A model generated the notes under the pieces. The model saw only the letters and a program-made list of their open reading frames with translations. It had not been told where the DNA came from and did not search any database. The translations under genes and the position numbers were made by a program. DNA of 55,905 nucleotides from an uncultured Bacillota bacterium (GTDB lineage Bacteria > Bacillota > Clostridia > Oscillospirales > Oscillospiraceae): assembly GCA_947073765.1 (NCBI GenBank), contig CAMTMZ010000013.1:1-55905 (forward strand). Direction: 5' to 3'. Positions 42,230 through 50,667 of this stretch are shown piece by piece; position 1 is the stretch's first letter; each line of letters begins with the position of its first letter.

Positions 42230-42598
42230 ATGGACTGGAAGCTGGACAGTGGTCTGCCCATCTGGCCCCAGCTTACCCAACAGCTGAAGCGGCGGATTGT
42301 CACCGGCATATATCCTCCTGGCAGCCGGCTTCCCTCGGTGCGGGAGCTGGCGGCGGAAGCGGGAGTAAATCCCAACACCATGCAGCGGGCTCTGGTCCAG
42401 CTGGAGCAGGAGGGGCTGGCCAGGGCAGACCGCACCGCGGGCCGGCAGGTCACTCAAAACGGGGAGGTGCTGAAGGCTGTCCGCCTGCGGGAGGCGGAGT
42501 CGGTGATCCGGGACTATTTCGAGGCCATGTCCGCTCTGGGCTGGAGCCGGGAGCGGGCGGTGGAGCTGTTGTTAGAGCGGATAAAGGAGGAATTTTGA
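42230..42598 (+). CDS. GntR-family regulator, YtrA subfamily
   Basis: A 122-residue repressor. An N-terminal GntR winged helix (about residues 10-75; PSVRELAAEAGVNPNTMQRALVQLEQEGL) is followed by a short helical dimerisation tail (about 85-120) instead of a ligand domain, which is the YtrA subfamily. These regulate adjacent ABC transporters that respond to cell-wall stress in relatives. GGAGGAGGGG precedes ATG 42230. The stop overlaps the ATPase start (TGATG). Confidence 0.92.
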   Translation: MDWKLDSGLPIWPQLTQQLKRRIVTGIYPPGSRLPSVRELAAEAGVNPNTMQRALVQLEQEGLARADRTAGRQVTQNGEVLKAVRLREAESVIRDYFEAMSALGWSRERAVELLLERIKEEF

Positions 42599-43332
42599 TG
42601 AATGGCGCTTTAATTTCCTGCCGGGAGCTATATAAGACCTACGGTATGCAGCCGGCTCTGCGGGGGGTGAATCTGGAGGTGGGGCCAGGGCGGATTGTGG
42701 GCCTGCTGGGCCCCAACGGCAGCGGCAAAACCACCCTGATCAAGCTGCTGTGCGGGCTGCTCCAGCCCACCACCGGATCTCTGGCGGTGGCGGGGCGGTC
42801 CATCGGGCCTGATACCAAGGCGGAGGTGAGCTATTTGCCCGACCGTATGTACTTTGCCGACTGGATGCGGGTGAGGGATCTGTTCGACCTGTTTCACGAC
42901 TTTTATACCGATTTTAACTATGAAAAGGTCGTCGCCATGTGCCGCAGCCTGGGCGTAGAGCCCCAAGACCGGCTGAAGCCTATGTCAAAGGGAACCAAGG
43001 AGAAGGTACAGCTGGTGCTGGCGATGGCTCGAGCGGCCAGACTTTACCTGCTGGACGAGCCCATCGCCGGTGTAGACCCGGCGGCGCGGGACTTCATCCT
43101 GCGCACCATTCTCACCAACTATAATGAGGAGGGAACCGTCCTCATCTCCACCCACCTCATCTCCGATGTGGAGAAGGTGCTGGACGAGGCGATCTTCCTG
43201 AAGGAGGGCAAAATCATGCTCCATGCCACGGTGGACGAGATCCGGGAGAAAGAGGGCAGAAGCATCGACGCTCTCTTCCGGGAGATTTTCCGGGCTGATC
43301 CCCTGTTCGGCGGGGAAGGAGGTGGGCTGTGA
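42598..43332 (+). CDS. ABC transporter ATP-binding protein
   Basis: A 244-residue ATPase. Walker A is GPNGSGKTT, Walker B LYLLDEPIAGVD and the H-loop is in LISTHL. The signature motif is divergent (MSKGTKEKV in place of LSGGQ), as in many YtrB/EcsA-like ATPases. AAAGGAGG lies upstream of ATG 42598, which overlaps the GntR stop. It forms a transporter with the membrane protein encoded next. Confidence 0.93.
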   Translation: MNGALISCRELYKTYGMQPALRGVNLEVGPGRIVGLLGPNGSGKTTLIKLLCGLLQPTTGSLAVAGRSIGPDTKAEVSYLPDRMYFADWMRVRDLFDLFHDFYTDFNYEKVVAMCRSLGVEPQDRLKPMSKGTKEKVQLVLAMARAARLYLLDEPIAGVDPAARDFILRTILTNYNEEGTVLISTHLISDVEKVLDEAIFLKEGKIMLHATVDEIREKEGRSIDALFREIFRADPLFGGEGGGL

Positions 43333-44117
43333 TGCTGTTCAAGCTGCTAAAATATGACCTTCGATCTATGTGGAAGCAGCTCTCCCTGGTATGGGGGGCG
43401 GCGTTGGTGCTGGCGCTGGTCAACCGTTTAACCCACTCCCTGGGTTTTATGTTCCGTGCCCGGGACTTTGAGAATCATATTGCCGCCATCACCGCCTTTG
43501 CGCTGATGGCAGTCTTTGTCACCATGTTTATCATCTCTGTGGTCTTTGTGCTCCAGCGGTTCTACAGGGGCCTGCTGGGCGGCGAGGGCTATTTGATGCA
43601 CACCCTTCCCGTCCGCGCATGGGAGCTGGTGGCCTCCAAGATGATCTGTGCCATTGTTACCTATATCGGCAGCGGAATAGTGGCAGTTTTGTCCATTCTT
43701 TTGATGATAACCACCGACTGGTGGGAGTTCTTTTTCAATTTTCCCCTATGGACAGATATCCTACGGGGCATTATAGCGCATCCGGATATCATCCCCTTTG
43801 CGCTGGAGGTCTGCCTGCTGGCCCTGGCTGCTATTGTTCAAAGTGTGGCCGCCTTCTATCTGGCTATGGCGCTGGGCCATCTGTTCTCCCGCCGGCGTGT
43901 GCTGGCCAGCATTGTGTCCTATATCGGGATTTATATCCTTCTCAGCAAGGTCTACAACAGGGTTTTCTCCTGGAACCTTGTCCGGTTGCTGATAGACACT
44001 GTGGAGGGGAGCGTTCATACCTCTCTGATCACCGCCTCCGCAGTCATACTCATTCCGGCGGTGGTATTTCTGGCCGCCGTGTGCTGGATTTTGGAACACA
44101 AACTGAATCTGGAGTGA
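43332..44117 (+). CDS. ABC transporter permease-like membrane protein
   Basis: A 261-residue integral membrane protein with about six transmembrane segments (roughly residues 18-35, 50-78, 100-125, 158-180, 195-212, 235-255). It has the ABC-2/YtrC-like look of permeases paired with GntR-YtrA systems, but no sharp motif. ATG 43332 follows GGAGG by 9 bases; GTG 43329 is an alternative that overlaps the ATPase stop. Substrate unknown. Confidence 0.82.
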   Translation: MLFKLLKYDLRSMWKQLSLVWGAALVLALVNRLTHSLGFMFRARDFENHIAAITAFALMAVFVTMFIISVVFVLQRFYRGLLGGEGYLMHTLPVRAWELVASKMICAIVTYIGSGIVAVLSILLMITTDWWEFFFNFPLWTDILRGIIAHPDIIPFALEVCLLALAAIVQSVAAFYLAMALGHLFSRRRVLASIVSYIGIYILLSKVYNRVFSWNLVRLLIDTVEGSVHTSLITASAVILIPAVVFLAAVCWILEHKLNLE

Positions 44118-44118
44118 G

Positions 44119-44161
44119 GCAGAAAGCGGCCCGGACATTGTCCGGGCCGCTTTCTGCCTGT
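44119..44161 (+). terminator. GntR-ABC operon terminator
   Basis: A 19-bp perfect stem (44119-44137 with 44139-44157) that starts two bases after the permease stop, followed by CTGTTT. Confidence 0.8.
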
Positions 44162-44196
44162 TTAAGGAAAGTTTAATTTGTATTTGTTGAAAATTG

Positions 44197-44205
44197 TGCT
44201 ATACT
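44197..44205 (+). promoter_or_regulatory. glf extended -10 promoter
   Basis: TGCTATACT is an extended -10 element about 52 bases before the glf start. The -35 at 17 bp (TTTGTA) is weak. Confidence 0.5.
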
Positions 44206-44257
44206 GTTACAGATAAAATTTTCCGCCCTCTGGGGCGTTGGAAAGGATGGAATTTGC

Positions 44258-45427
44258 TTGGCAAATCAGTACGACGTCTGGATAGCGGGCGCGGGCTACG
44301 CCGGGGCGGTGTCCGCCCGGGCCCTGGCGGAAAAGGGAAAAAAGGTGCTGGTGCTGGAGCGCCGGGACCACATCGGCGGCAACGCCTACGACTGCCTGGA
44401 CGACGCTGGGGTGCTCATCCACAAATACGGCCCCCACATCTTCCACACCAACGACAGGAAGGTCTTCGACTTCCTCTCCCGCTTTACCCGATGGCGGGAC
44501 TACCAGCACAAAGTGATTGCCGACATCCCCGGGGAAGGGGGAGAGCGTCTGACCTACCCCGTCCCCTTTAACCTCACCTCTATGGAGGCGGCCTTCGGCC
44601 CCGAGAAGGGCAAGGCTCTGGGAGACAAGCTCGTCGCCGCTTACGGTCCGGAGAAAAAGGTCACCATCCTGGAGCTGCGGCAGAACCCGGACCCTGAAAT
44701 TTCCGCTCTGGCCGATTATGTGTATGAGCACGTCTTTGTCCACTACACTATGAAGCAGTGGGGGCAAAAGCCGGAGGAGATCGATCCCGGCACCACCGCC
44801 AGGGTGCCGGTGTTTCTCTCCCGGGATGACCGGTATTTTCAAGACGAATACCAGGGCATGCCGTTGGACGGCTACACTGCCATGTTTGAGAAAATGCTGG
44901 ACCACCCCAACATCGAGGTCCTGCTGAACACCGACGTGCGGCAGTACCTGTCCCTGGAGGAGTTTGACATCTTCCTCCGGGGAGTGGGGGCGCCGCTGCC
45001 CTGTCCCCTGATCTACACCGGTCCCCTGGACGAGTTTTTCAACCTGTGCTATGGCCGTCTGCCCTACCGCACCCTGGACTTCCGGTTTGAGACGCTGCCG
45101 CGAGACGCGTTTCAGACCCGCGGCACGGTAAACTACACTGTGGACCAGGATTTCACCCGGATCACCGAGTTCAAGCACCTCACCGGCCAGGAGCTGCCCG
45201 GCGTGACCACCATTGTGAAAGAGTTTTCCCGCCCCTATACTGGAGATCCCCGGGAGACCCCATACTACGCCATCATCAACCCTGAGAACAACGCCCTCTA
45301 CGCCAAATACAAGGCGGAGGCGGATAAAAAGCAGCAGCTCTATCTGCTGGGCCGGCTGGCCGAATACAAATACTACAACATGGACGCCATCGCCGCTCGA
45401 GCCCTGGAGCTGGCGGAGCGCCTGTAA
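44258..45427 (+). CDS. glf: UDP-galactopyranose mutase
   Basis: Flavoenzyme that converts UDP-galactopyranose to UDP-galactofuranose, the donor for galactofuranose in surface glycans. In 389 residues, the FAD motif is VWIAGAGYAGAVSARALA. Family blocks HIGGNAYD, YGPHIFHTND and MKQWGQKPEEI follow, with TVNYTVDQDFTRITEFKHLTGQ near the substrate site. The start is TTG 44258 after GAAAGGA; an upstream ATG at 44247 is out of frame. A glycosyltransferase gene follows 13 bases later, consistent with assembly of a galactofuranose-containing polymer. Confidence 0.95.
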   Translation: MANQYDVWIAGAGYAGAVSARALAEKGKKVLVLERRDHIGGNAYDCLDDAGVLIHKYGPHIFHTNDRKVFDFLSRFTRWRDYQHKVIADIPGEGGERLTYPVPFNLTSMEAAFGPEKGKALGDKLVAAYGPEKKVTILELRQNPDPEISALADYVYEHVFVHYTMKQWGQKPEEIDPGTTARVPVFLSRDDRYFQDEYQGMPLDGYTAMFEKMLDHPNIEVLLNTDVRQYLSLEEFDIFLRGVGAPLPCPLIYTGPLDEFFNLCYGRLPYRTLDFRFETLPRDAFQTRGTVNYTVDQDFTRITEFKHLTGQELPGVTTIVKEFSRPYTGDPRETPYYAIINPENNALYAKYKAEADKKQQLYLLGRLAEYKYYNMDAIAARALELAERL

Positions 45428-45440
45428 GGGAGAGAGTACG

Positions 45441-46469
45441 ATGGAAAAGCTGATTACCTTCGCTGTACCCTGTTACAACTCGGCGGCATATATGGAGCAC
45501 TGTGTGGATACTCTGCTCCAGGGTGGGGACGATATTGAGATCATCCTGGTGGACGACGGCTCCACCAAGGACGACACCCCCGCCATCTGCGACCGGTACG
45601 CGGCCCAGTACCCTGAAATTGTCCGGGCCATCCACCAGCCCAACGGAGGCCACGGCGAGGGGGTGAACCAGGGCATCCGAAATGCCCGGGGGATATACTA
45701 TAAGGTGGTAGACTCCGACGACTGGCTGGATGTGGACGCCATGCGTCAGGTGCTGGACAAGCTGCGCCAGTTTGTGCGGGACGGAAAGCCGGTGGATCTG
45801 ATGATTGCCAACTACGTCTACGAGCACGTGGAGGACAACACTCAGCGGGCGGTGAACTATCACAACGTGTTCCCTGTGGGGCGGATGTTCAACTGGAAGC
45901 ACATCGGCCGTTTCAGGCCGGGGCAGTATCTGCTGATGCACTCGGTGATCTACCGCACTCAGATTCTGCGGGACTGCGGACTGGAACTGCCCAAGCATAC
46001 GTTCTATGTGGATAACATCTTTGTCTATGAGCCGCTGCCCCTGGTAAAGAACCTCTACTATATGGATGTGGATTTGTACCGCTACTTTATCGGCCGGGCG
46101 GACCAGAGTGTCAACGAGAGCGTGATGATAGGCCGGGTGGACCAGCAGCTGCGGGTGAACTATCACATGATCGACGCCATCGACCTGCGGCAGGTGGCGA
46201 AGAGGAGCAAAAAGCTGGCCAAGTATATGTATAACTACCTGGCCATTATGATGACCATCTCTTCCATTTTCCTCACCATGGAGGGCAGCCCGGAGTCTCT
46301 GGGAAAGCGGACGCAGCTGTGGGAGTATCTGCGCACGGTGGATTCCGGGCTCTACCGGCGGATGCGCTACTTTGCCATCCCCGCTGCCACCAATCTGCCC
46401 ACTAAGCCGGGACGGAAACTGTCCATCGGCCTGTACCGGCTGGCCCGGAAAATCTATAAATTCAACTAA
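45441..46469 (+). CDS. Glycosyltransferase family 2
   Basis: A 342-residue GT-A-fold glycosyltransferase. The N-terminal nucleotide-sugar site is FAVPCYNSAAYMEHCVDTLL with ILVDDGSTKDDT (about residues 34-45), and the metal-binding DXD-like motif is VVDSDDWLD (about 92-100). The C-terminal third is basic and may contact the membrane. Sugar donor and acceptor are not predictable, though UDP-galactofuranose is suggested by the adjacent glf. GGGAGAG precedes ATG 45441. Confidence 0.9.
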   Translation: MEKLITFAVPCYNSAAYMEHCVDTLLQGGDDIEIILVDDGSTKDDTPAICDRYAAQYPEIVRAIHQPNGGHGEGVNQGIRNARGIYYKVVDSDDWLDVDAMRQVLDKLRQFVRDGKPVDLMIANYVYEHVEDNTQRAVNYHNVFPVGRMFNWKHIGRFRPGQYLLMHSVIYRTQILRDCGLELPKHTFYVDNIFVYEPLPLVKNLYYMDVDLYRYFIGRADQSVNESVMIGRVDQQLRVNYHMIDAIDLRQVAKRSKKLAKYMYNYLAIMMTISSIFLTMEGSPESLGKRTQLWEYLRTVDSGLYRRMRYFAIPAATNLPTKPGRKLSIGLYRLARKIYKFN

Positions 46470-46494
46470 AATATGACTGGGAGGGGCTTGGGGC

Positions 46495-48108
46495 GTGGAA
46501 AAGAAGAAATTTTATTTGAAGTGGCCCTTTAACCTGATTGTCTATATCGTCTTGGTCATTGTGCTGCGGGTCTTTGCCATCCCTGTGATCCTGCTGATCA
46601 TGTGGTGGAATAAAAAGCAGCAGCCGGATGGCCCGGATGGGGGCTACTGTATGGACCGGAACCGGAAGGGGCTGGCCAAGCTGTTCTGGGCGCTGCTCTA
46701 CCTGTTCTTTGGCTTTGCCGGCGGCGTGTGCTTTTATATGCAGATGCAGGAGGACCGCTCGTCCTGGGAGCTGATGGACTGGGCTTTCACCGTCTTTTCC
46801 GCCGTCCTCTGCCTGGGCGGTACAGCGCTGGGCCTCTTTGAGGCCTATACCGACCTGCGGGACGCCTTTTGCCCGGAGAAAAGCACGCTGGCCAAATCCA
46901 TCCGCTCCCAGCTGCCCTACCCGGAAGAGGCCCCGCCGGTGGCGGAGCTGTTCGCCATGGTGGATCGGGATGTCCGGGAAAACGGACAGTGGTTCGGCCG
47001 CCTGGCCATCGGGAAAGAGTGGGTATTCGGGGATGAGGTCACCTCCCTCTCCCGCATCCGTGGGGTGTTCCCCCGGGACGAGATCATCATCCGCCACACC
47101 AATGGCCGCCGACAGAGCCGCCGGGTTCTGGAGCTGTACCTGGTGGACGACCGCCAGCAGATTCAGGCCAGCACCCTCCACAAGCCCGACGACCTGAAGG
47201 CGGCGGTAAGCTGTCTCCGTCTTCGGGTTCCAGAGGCCCACTTTGATACTTATCAAAATATGTCCGACTTTACCGGTCAGACCGATGAGGAGTGGCGGGC
47301 CACAAACAGCTCCTACCTCCGCCGCCGGGACCTGCGCCTGGCCCGGAGGGAGGAGGAGTTCCGTCAAAACGCCGGCAGCAATCCGGATTTTGTGCTGGTG
47401 GATCTCCAGGGCCGGCGCACCTCCCGCTTTGACCGGCAGACGGTGGAGGACCAGCTCACCGGCCTGAAATCGCCGGGGCAGAGCTTCAGTTTGGAGCCGG
47501 TGGATCTCATCCCCGTGCCAGAATTGAGCGGGGTGTCTTTCTCCCGGCTGGAGTGTGGAATCACTGACGGAAGGCTCACCCTCGTTGCGGTGCGGAAGCT
47601 GTCCGGAGGGCTGTATCAGGCTTTTGCCAGACAGGTAAGTGAGGAGGAGGCGTGGCAGGCCTTTGCCGGCCTGCTGGAGCGAAAACAGATCCCCGACACA
47701 GCGGATTGGCAGCCCCTCCAGGCGGTGGAGCAGCCCAAAGTGCAGGCCCGGGCACGGCTGTCCATCAGCGACCGCACCGGCGCCACCCGGGACTACGACT
47801 CCTTTACCCGCCGGGATGTGGAGCTGGCGGGAGAGGGCCTGGCCAGCGGCAGATATACGGTGGTGGCCCTCTTCGCCGGTCCGCGGTATCTTTACTTGAA
47901 GGCGGGAGACCAGACTGACGGCCGGGTTACCGTCAACGCCAGTCAGCCCGGCCCGGATAAGCTGCGGGTATTCGAGACCAAGTGTGCCGACCGCCAGGCC
48001 CAGACGTGGCTGATTCAGATGTCGGAAGGGACGTTCGACCCCGATTTCACGCAGTGGAAGGACATCACCAGGCAGTTGGAGAAGGAACAGCGCAAGACAA
48101 AAACATAA
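46495..48108 (+). CDS. Unknown membrane protein with large soluble part
   Basis: A 537-residue protein I do not recognise. Three membrane segments lie at about residues 12-36, 58-80 and 90-112, followed by about 420 soluble residues that are rich in Arg, Glu and Gln, with no motif I can name. The region around residues 130-230 looks like an alpha/beta domain (FGRLAIGKEWVFGDEVTSL, IIIRHTNGRRQSRRVLELYLVD). Translation starts at GTG 46495 after GGGAGGGG. It lies 25 bases after the glycosyltransferase and 17 before the Sel1 gene, so all are probably one transcript. Confidence 0.7.
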   Translation: MEKKKFYLKWPFNLIVYIVLVIVLRVFAIPVILLIMWWNKKQQPDGPDGGYCMDRNRKGLAKLFWALLYLFFGFAGGVCFYMQMQEDRSSWELMDWAFTVFSAVLCLGGTALGLFEAYTDLRDAFCPEKSTLAKSIRSQLPYPEEAPPVAELFAMVDRDVRENGQWFGRLAIGKEWVFGDEVTSLSRIRGVFPRDEIIIRHTNGRRQSRRVLELYLVDDRQQIQASTLHKPDDLKAAVSCLRLRVPEAHFDTYQNMSDFTGQTDEEWRATNSSYLRRRDLRLARREEEFRQNAGSNPDFVLVDLQGRRTSRFDRQTVEDQLTGLKSPGQSFSLEPVDLIPVPELSGVSFSRLECGITDGRLTLVAVRKLSGGLYQAFARQVSEEEAWQAFAGLLERKQIPDTADWQPLQAVEQPKVQARARLSISDRTGATRDYDSFTRRDVELAGEGLASGRYTVVALFAGPRYLYLKAGDQTDGRVTVNASQPGPDKLRVFETKCADRQAQTWLIQMSEGTFDPDFTQWKDITRQLEKEQRKTKT

Positions 48109-48125
48109 TAAGGAGCGGATGAGAC

Positions 48126-49370
48126 ATGGGCAAGTATTTCAGCGACCCGGTAGACAATGCTATCCAGGCCATTTACTACACCTATGACCGGGAGGCGGCG
48201 GCTGCGTCCGTCCAGCCTCTGGCCGACGCGGCCAGCGCCGGCGACGGCGACGCGGCTTACATCCTATCCCGATGCGCCTCCGGCCCCCTATACAGCTGGG
48301 ACTACCACCCCTTCCAGCCCAACGATGAGGCGGTGGAGCAGCTGATCCGCCAGAGCATCCTCCAGGGCAGCGCCATGGGGGTGCTGGGAGCTATGCGGTG
48401 CGGAATGCTCACTCCGGAGATGGAGGAGGCCATGCCCTTTGCCAGCCTGAAGGAGGCCTGGAACTCGGTTTATGAGAAGGCTCAGGCAGGCAGCCTGTTC
48501 TGCATGAACATGATCGGCAATACTTATTTCTGGCTGGACATTGTCCGCATTGAGGGCAAGGGGCCAGAGGACTTCCCCAGCAAGGCGGCCTTTGGCGAGT
48601 ACCTGCGGGAGAGTGAGCTGAAGTGCATCCCCTGGTTTGAAAAGGCGTTTGAGGGGGGCATGGGCTTTGCTGGCCGAAACATGTACAACCTCTATAACGA
48701 CGGGGAGGAGGGGGTGTGCGCCCCTGACAAGGCCAAAGCGGAGGCTGTTGCCCGCCTGGGGGCGGAGAAGGGATACCCGGACTGGCAGGAACGGTACGCC
48801 GGTATCCTGATGAAGGATGACAGCCGGGCCCGGCAGGCCTTGGAGCTGTATCATGCCGCCGCCAAGCAGGGCCAGTTGTCCAGCTGGTTCTATGTGGGCA
48901 AGGCCTTCCAGGAGGGGAAGATAGTGCCCAAGGACTGCCCCCGGGCCCTGGAGTATTATGAGCTGGGGCTCCAGGATCCGGAGGCCATCGGCTGTGCCAA
49001 CCGGGCCGGCGAGCTGCTCTTCCTGGGCAGGGATGGCGTTCCCCAGGACTATGGCCGGGCGGTTCAGCTGTTTGAGCGGGCCCGCGCAGGGAAAAACACC
49101 TGGGGCAATGACATGCTGGGCACCTGCTACCTCTTCGGATACGGCTGCCAGAGGGATCCGGCCCGGGCGCTGAGCCTTTTCCAGGAGGTGGACTACAGCA
49201 CCAATCTGCTCAACTATGGACTGGGCGTTATCTTTGTCCAGGGCTTGGGCGTTCCCGAGGATATCAAAAAGGGAGTGGAGTACCTCCAGAAGTGTAAAAA
49301 CTACTCCCCTGCCCAGGAGGAGCTGCTGAAATATAAAAAGACCCTCTTCGGCAAGTGGGTGCGCAGATAA
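48126..49370 (+). CDS. Sel1-repeat protein
   Basis: A 414-residue protein built of Sel1-like (TPR-related) helical repeats, seen best from residue 165 on: IPWFEKAFEGGMGFAGRNMYNLY, ALELYHAAAKQGQLSSWFYVGKAF, ALEYYELGLQDPEAIGCANRAGELL, AVQLFERARAGKNTWGNDMLGTCY and ALSLFQEVDYSTNLLNYGLGVIF. Such repeats are protein-interaction scaffolds. No signal peptide is seen, so it is probably cytoplasmic. It follows the unknown membrane protein by 17 bases (AAGGAGCGG upstream) and may act with it. Confidence 0.88.
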   Translation: MGKYFSDPVDNAIQAIYYTYDREAAAASVQPLADAASAGDGDAAYILSRCASGPLYSWDYHPFQPNDEAVEQLIRQSILQGSAMGVLGAMRCGMLTPEMEEAMPFASLKEAWNSVYEKAQAGSLFCMNMIGNTYFWLDIVRIEGKGPEDFPSKAAFGEYLRESELKCIPWFEKAFEGGMGFAGRNMYNLYNDGEEGVCAPDKAKAEAVARLGAEKGYPDWQERYAGILMKDDSRARQALELYHAAAKQGQLSSWFYVGKAFQEGKIVPKDCPRALEYYELGLQDPEAIGCANRAGELLFLGRDGVPQDYGRAVQLFERARAGKNTWGNDMLGTCYLFGYGCQRDPARALSLFQEVDYSTNLLNYGLGVIFVQGLGVPEDIKKGVEYLQKCKNYSPAQEELLKYKKTLFGKWVRR

Positions 49371-49380
49371 AAGGTTATAG

Positions 49381-49408
49381 AAACGGTCCCTTTTGGGGCC
49401 GTTTTTTT
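49381..49408 (+). terminator. glf operon terminator
   Basis: AAACGGTCCC pairs with GGGGCCGTTT (one G-U pair) around TTTT, with a T run to 49408, only five bases before the PadR promoter. Confidence 0.9.
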
Positions 49409-49412
49409 GCCC

Positions 49413-49441
49413 TTGACATACCTAGATATTCTAGGTATAAT
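49413..49441 (+). promoter_or_regulatory. Consensus promoter of PadR operon
   Basis: TTGACA (49413-49418), exactly 17 bp, TATAAT (49436-49441): both boxes match the housekeeping sigma consensus perfectly. The spacer contains the candidate PadR operator. Confidence 0.9.
49419..49437. promoter_or_regulatory. Candidate PadR operator in promoter spacer
   Basis: TACCTAGATATTCTAGGTA is a perfect 8-3-8 inverted repeat that fills the spacer and runs into the -10 box. A bound PadR dimer would block RNA polymerase. Confidence 0.7.
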
Positions 49442-49487
49442 ATACATAGAGAATCGAGGTAAGTGAAGATAGGAAAGGGTGGCGGCA

Positions 49488-49832
49488 ATGAAGTTTGATA
49501 AAGGTCTGATGGCGGGAAGCGGAACGCTGCTGATTTTATCGCTGTTGGAGGGGACGGATATGTACGGCTACCAGATGATTGAGGAGCTGTCCCGGCGCTC
49601 CCGGGAGTTGTTTCAGATGAAGGAAGGTACACTGTACCCTATCCTTCACGCCATGGAGAAGGACAAATATCTTACCTCCTACCAGCAGCAGGCGCCCACA
49701 GGCCGGATGCGTAAATATTATCGGCTTACCCAAAAAGGAAAAAGGCTGCTGGAGGATAAACGGGCGGAGTGGGAGGCCTTTCACCGGGGGGTAGACGGGG
49801 TGCTGTCCGGCGGGGCCAGTGCCCTGGCATGA
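49488..49832 (+). CDS. PadR-family transcriptional repressor
   Basis: A 114-residue winged-helix repressor of the short PadR subfamily. The HTH and wing (about residues 12-80) are clear from TDMYGYQMIEELSRRS, MKEGTLYPILHAMEKDKYL and RMRKYYRLTQKGKRLLE, followed by a short dimerisation helix. ATG 49488 is chosen; GTG 49479 upstream is an alternative. These proteins typically repress their own operon, and a perfect inverted repeat overlies the promoter here. The stop is 10 bases before the next gene. Confidence 0.93.
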   Translation: MKFDKGLMAGSGTLLILSLLEGTDMYGYQMIEELSRRSRELFQMKEGTLYPILHAMEKDKYLTSYQQQAPTGRMRKYYRLTQKGKRLLEDKRAEWEAFHRGVDGVLSGGASALA

Positions 49833-49842
49833 GGGCGCGGCT

Positions 49843-50667
49843 ATGAAGGAAAACAGCATCCTCGTCCGTTGGCTGAATACGGCGGTGTCAGGTATCCGCT
49901 TCGGTCCGGACCGGGAGCGGGTGCGGGGTGAGCTGGCGGACCACATAGAGGATAAAATCATCGGACTGCGCCGGGCCTTTCCGGATATCCCCGAGGAGGA
50001 GGCTCAGGAGCGGGTCCTGTCCGCCATGGGGGATTCGGAGGTATTGAAAGCGGAGCTGGCGAAGGTCCATAAGCCCTGGCTGGGCTGGCTGTGGAAGGCG
50101 AGCCAGTGGATGCTGCGGGTGGTTATGCCGGTGGCGATGCTTATCAGTCTGGCTGTAGAGACCAACTATAATGGCTATAACTCCCTCCGGGGCCGGAGCG
50201 GCCCGGGAATATACCACCGGATCACGGGCGGGGATAAAGCCAGGCTGGGGGGATATACCTTTCAGATTACCGGAGCCGCCTATCTGGACCGTATGGAAGA
50301 GCAGGGGGGCTGCGACACCCTCCAGGTGGGGCTGCGGGTTTCCTCTCCACGGTTCTGGGAGCGGGTGGACCCGAACGCCATTTATGACAGTCTTACCACC
50401 GTTGCCCCCAACGGGGGGCGGTATGCGCTGATGGGCCGCATGATACTTGGGCAGTACGCCGTGGAGGATGCGTGGGGCAATGTGGAGATCAGGGCATATT
50501 TGCTCAACGGCGCGGAGCTGTGCGATTGGGATCTCTGGTATCGGGAGTTTGCCGTCTGTCTGCCGGCGGAGGACTGGGAGCCGGGAGGACTGGTAACCCT
50601 GGAGCTGAACAGTCAGGCAGGCGGTATTTCCCTGTCTGTACCGGTGACAGAGAGGGTGGTACTGTGA
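49843..50667 (+). CDS. Membrane protein with permease-prefix-like N-terminus
   Basis: A 274-residue protein. Residues 1-80 form a helical domain (RVRGELADHIEDKI...EEEAQERVLSAMGDSEVLKAEL) like the permease-prefix/DUF1700-type domains often encoded after PadR genes. One membrane segment follows at about 89-109, then about 160 extracytoplasmic residues with no recognised motif, probably beta-rich. Relatives of the N-terminal domain are anti-sigma-like or fused to permeases, but the role here is unknown. Its stop overlaps the start of the next gene (GTGA). Confidence 0.75.
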   Translation: MKENSILVRWLNTAVSGIRFGPDRERVRGELADHIEDKIIGLRRAFPDIPEEEAQERVLSAMGDSEVLKAELAKVHKPWLGWLWKASQWMLRVVMPVAMLISLAVETNYNGYNSLRGRSGPGIYHRITGGDKARLGGYTFQITGAAYLDRMEEQGGCDTLQVGLRVSSPRFWERVDPNAIYDSLTTVAPNGGRYALMGRMILGQYAVEDAWGNVEIRAYLLNGAELCDWDLWYREFAVCLPAEDWEPGGLVTLELNSQAGGISLSVPVTERVVL

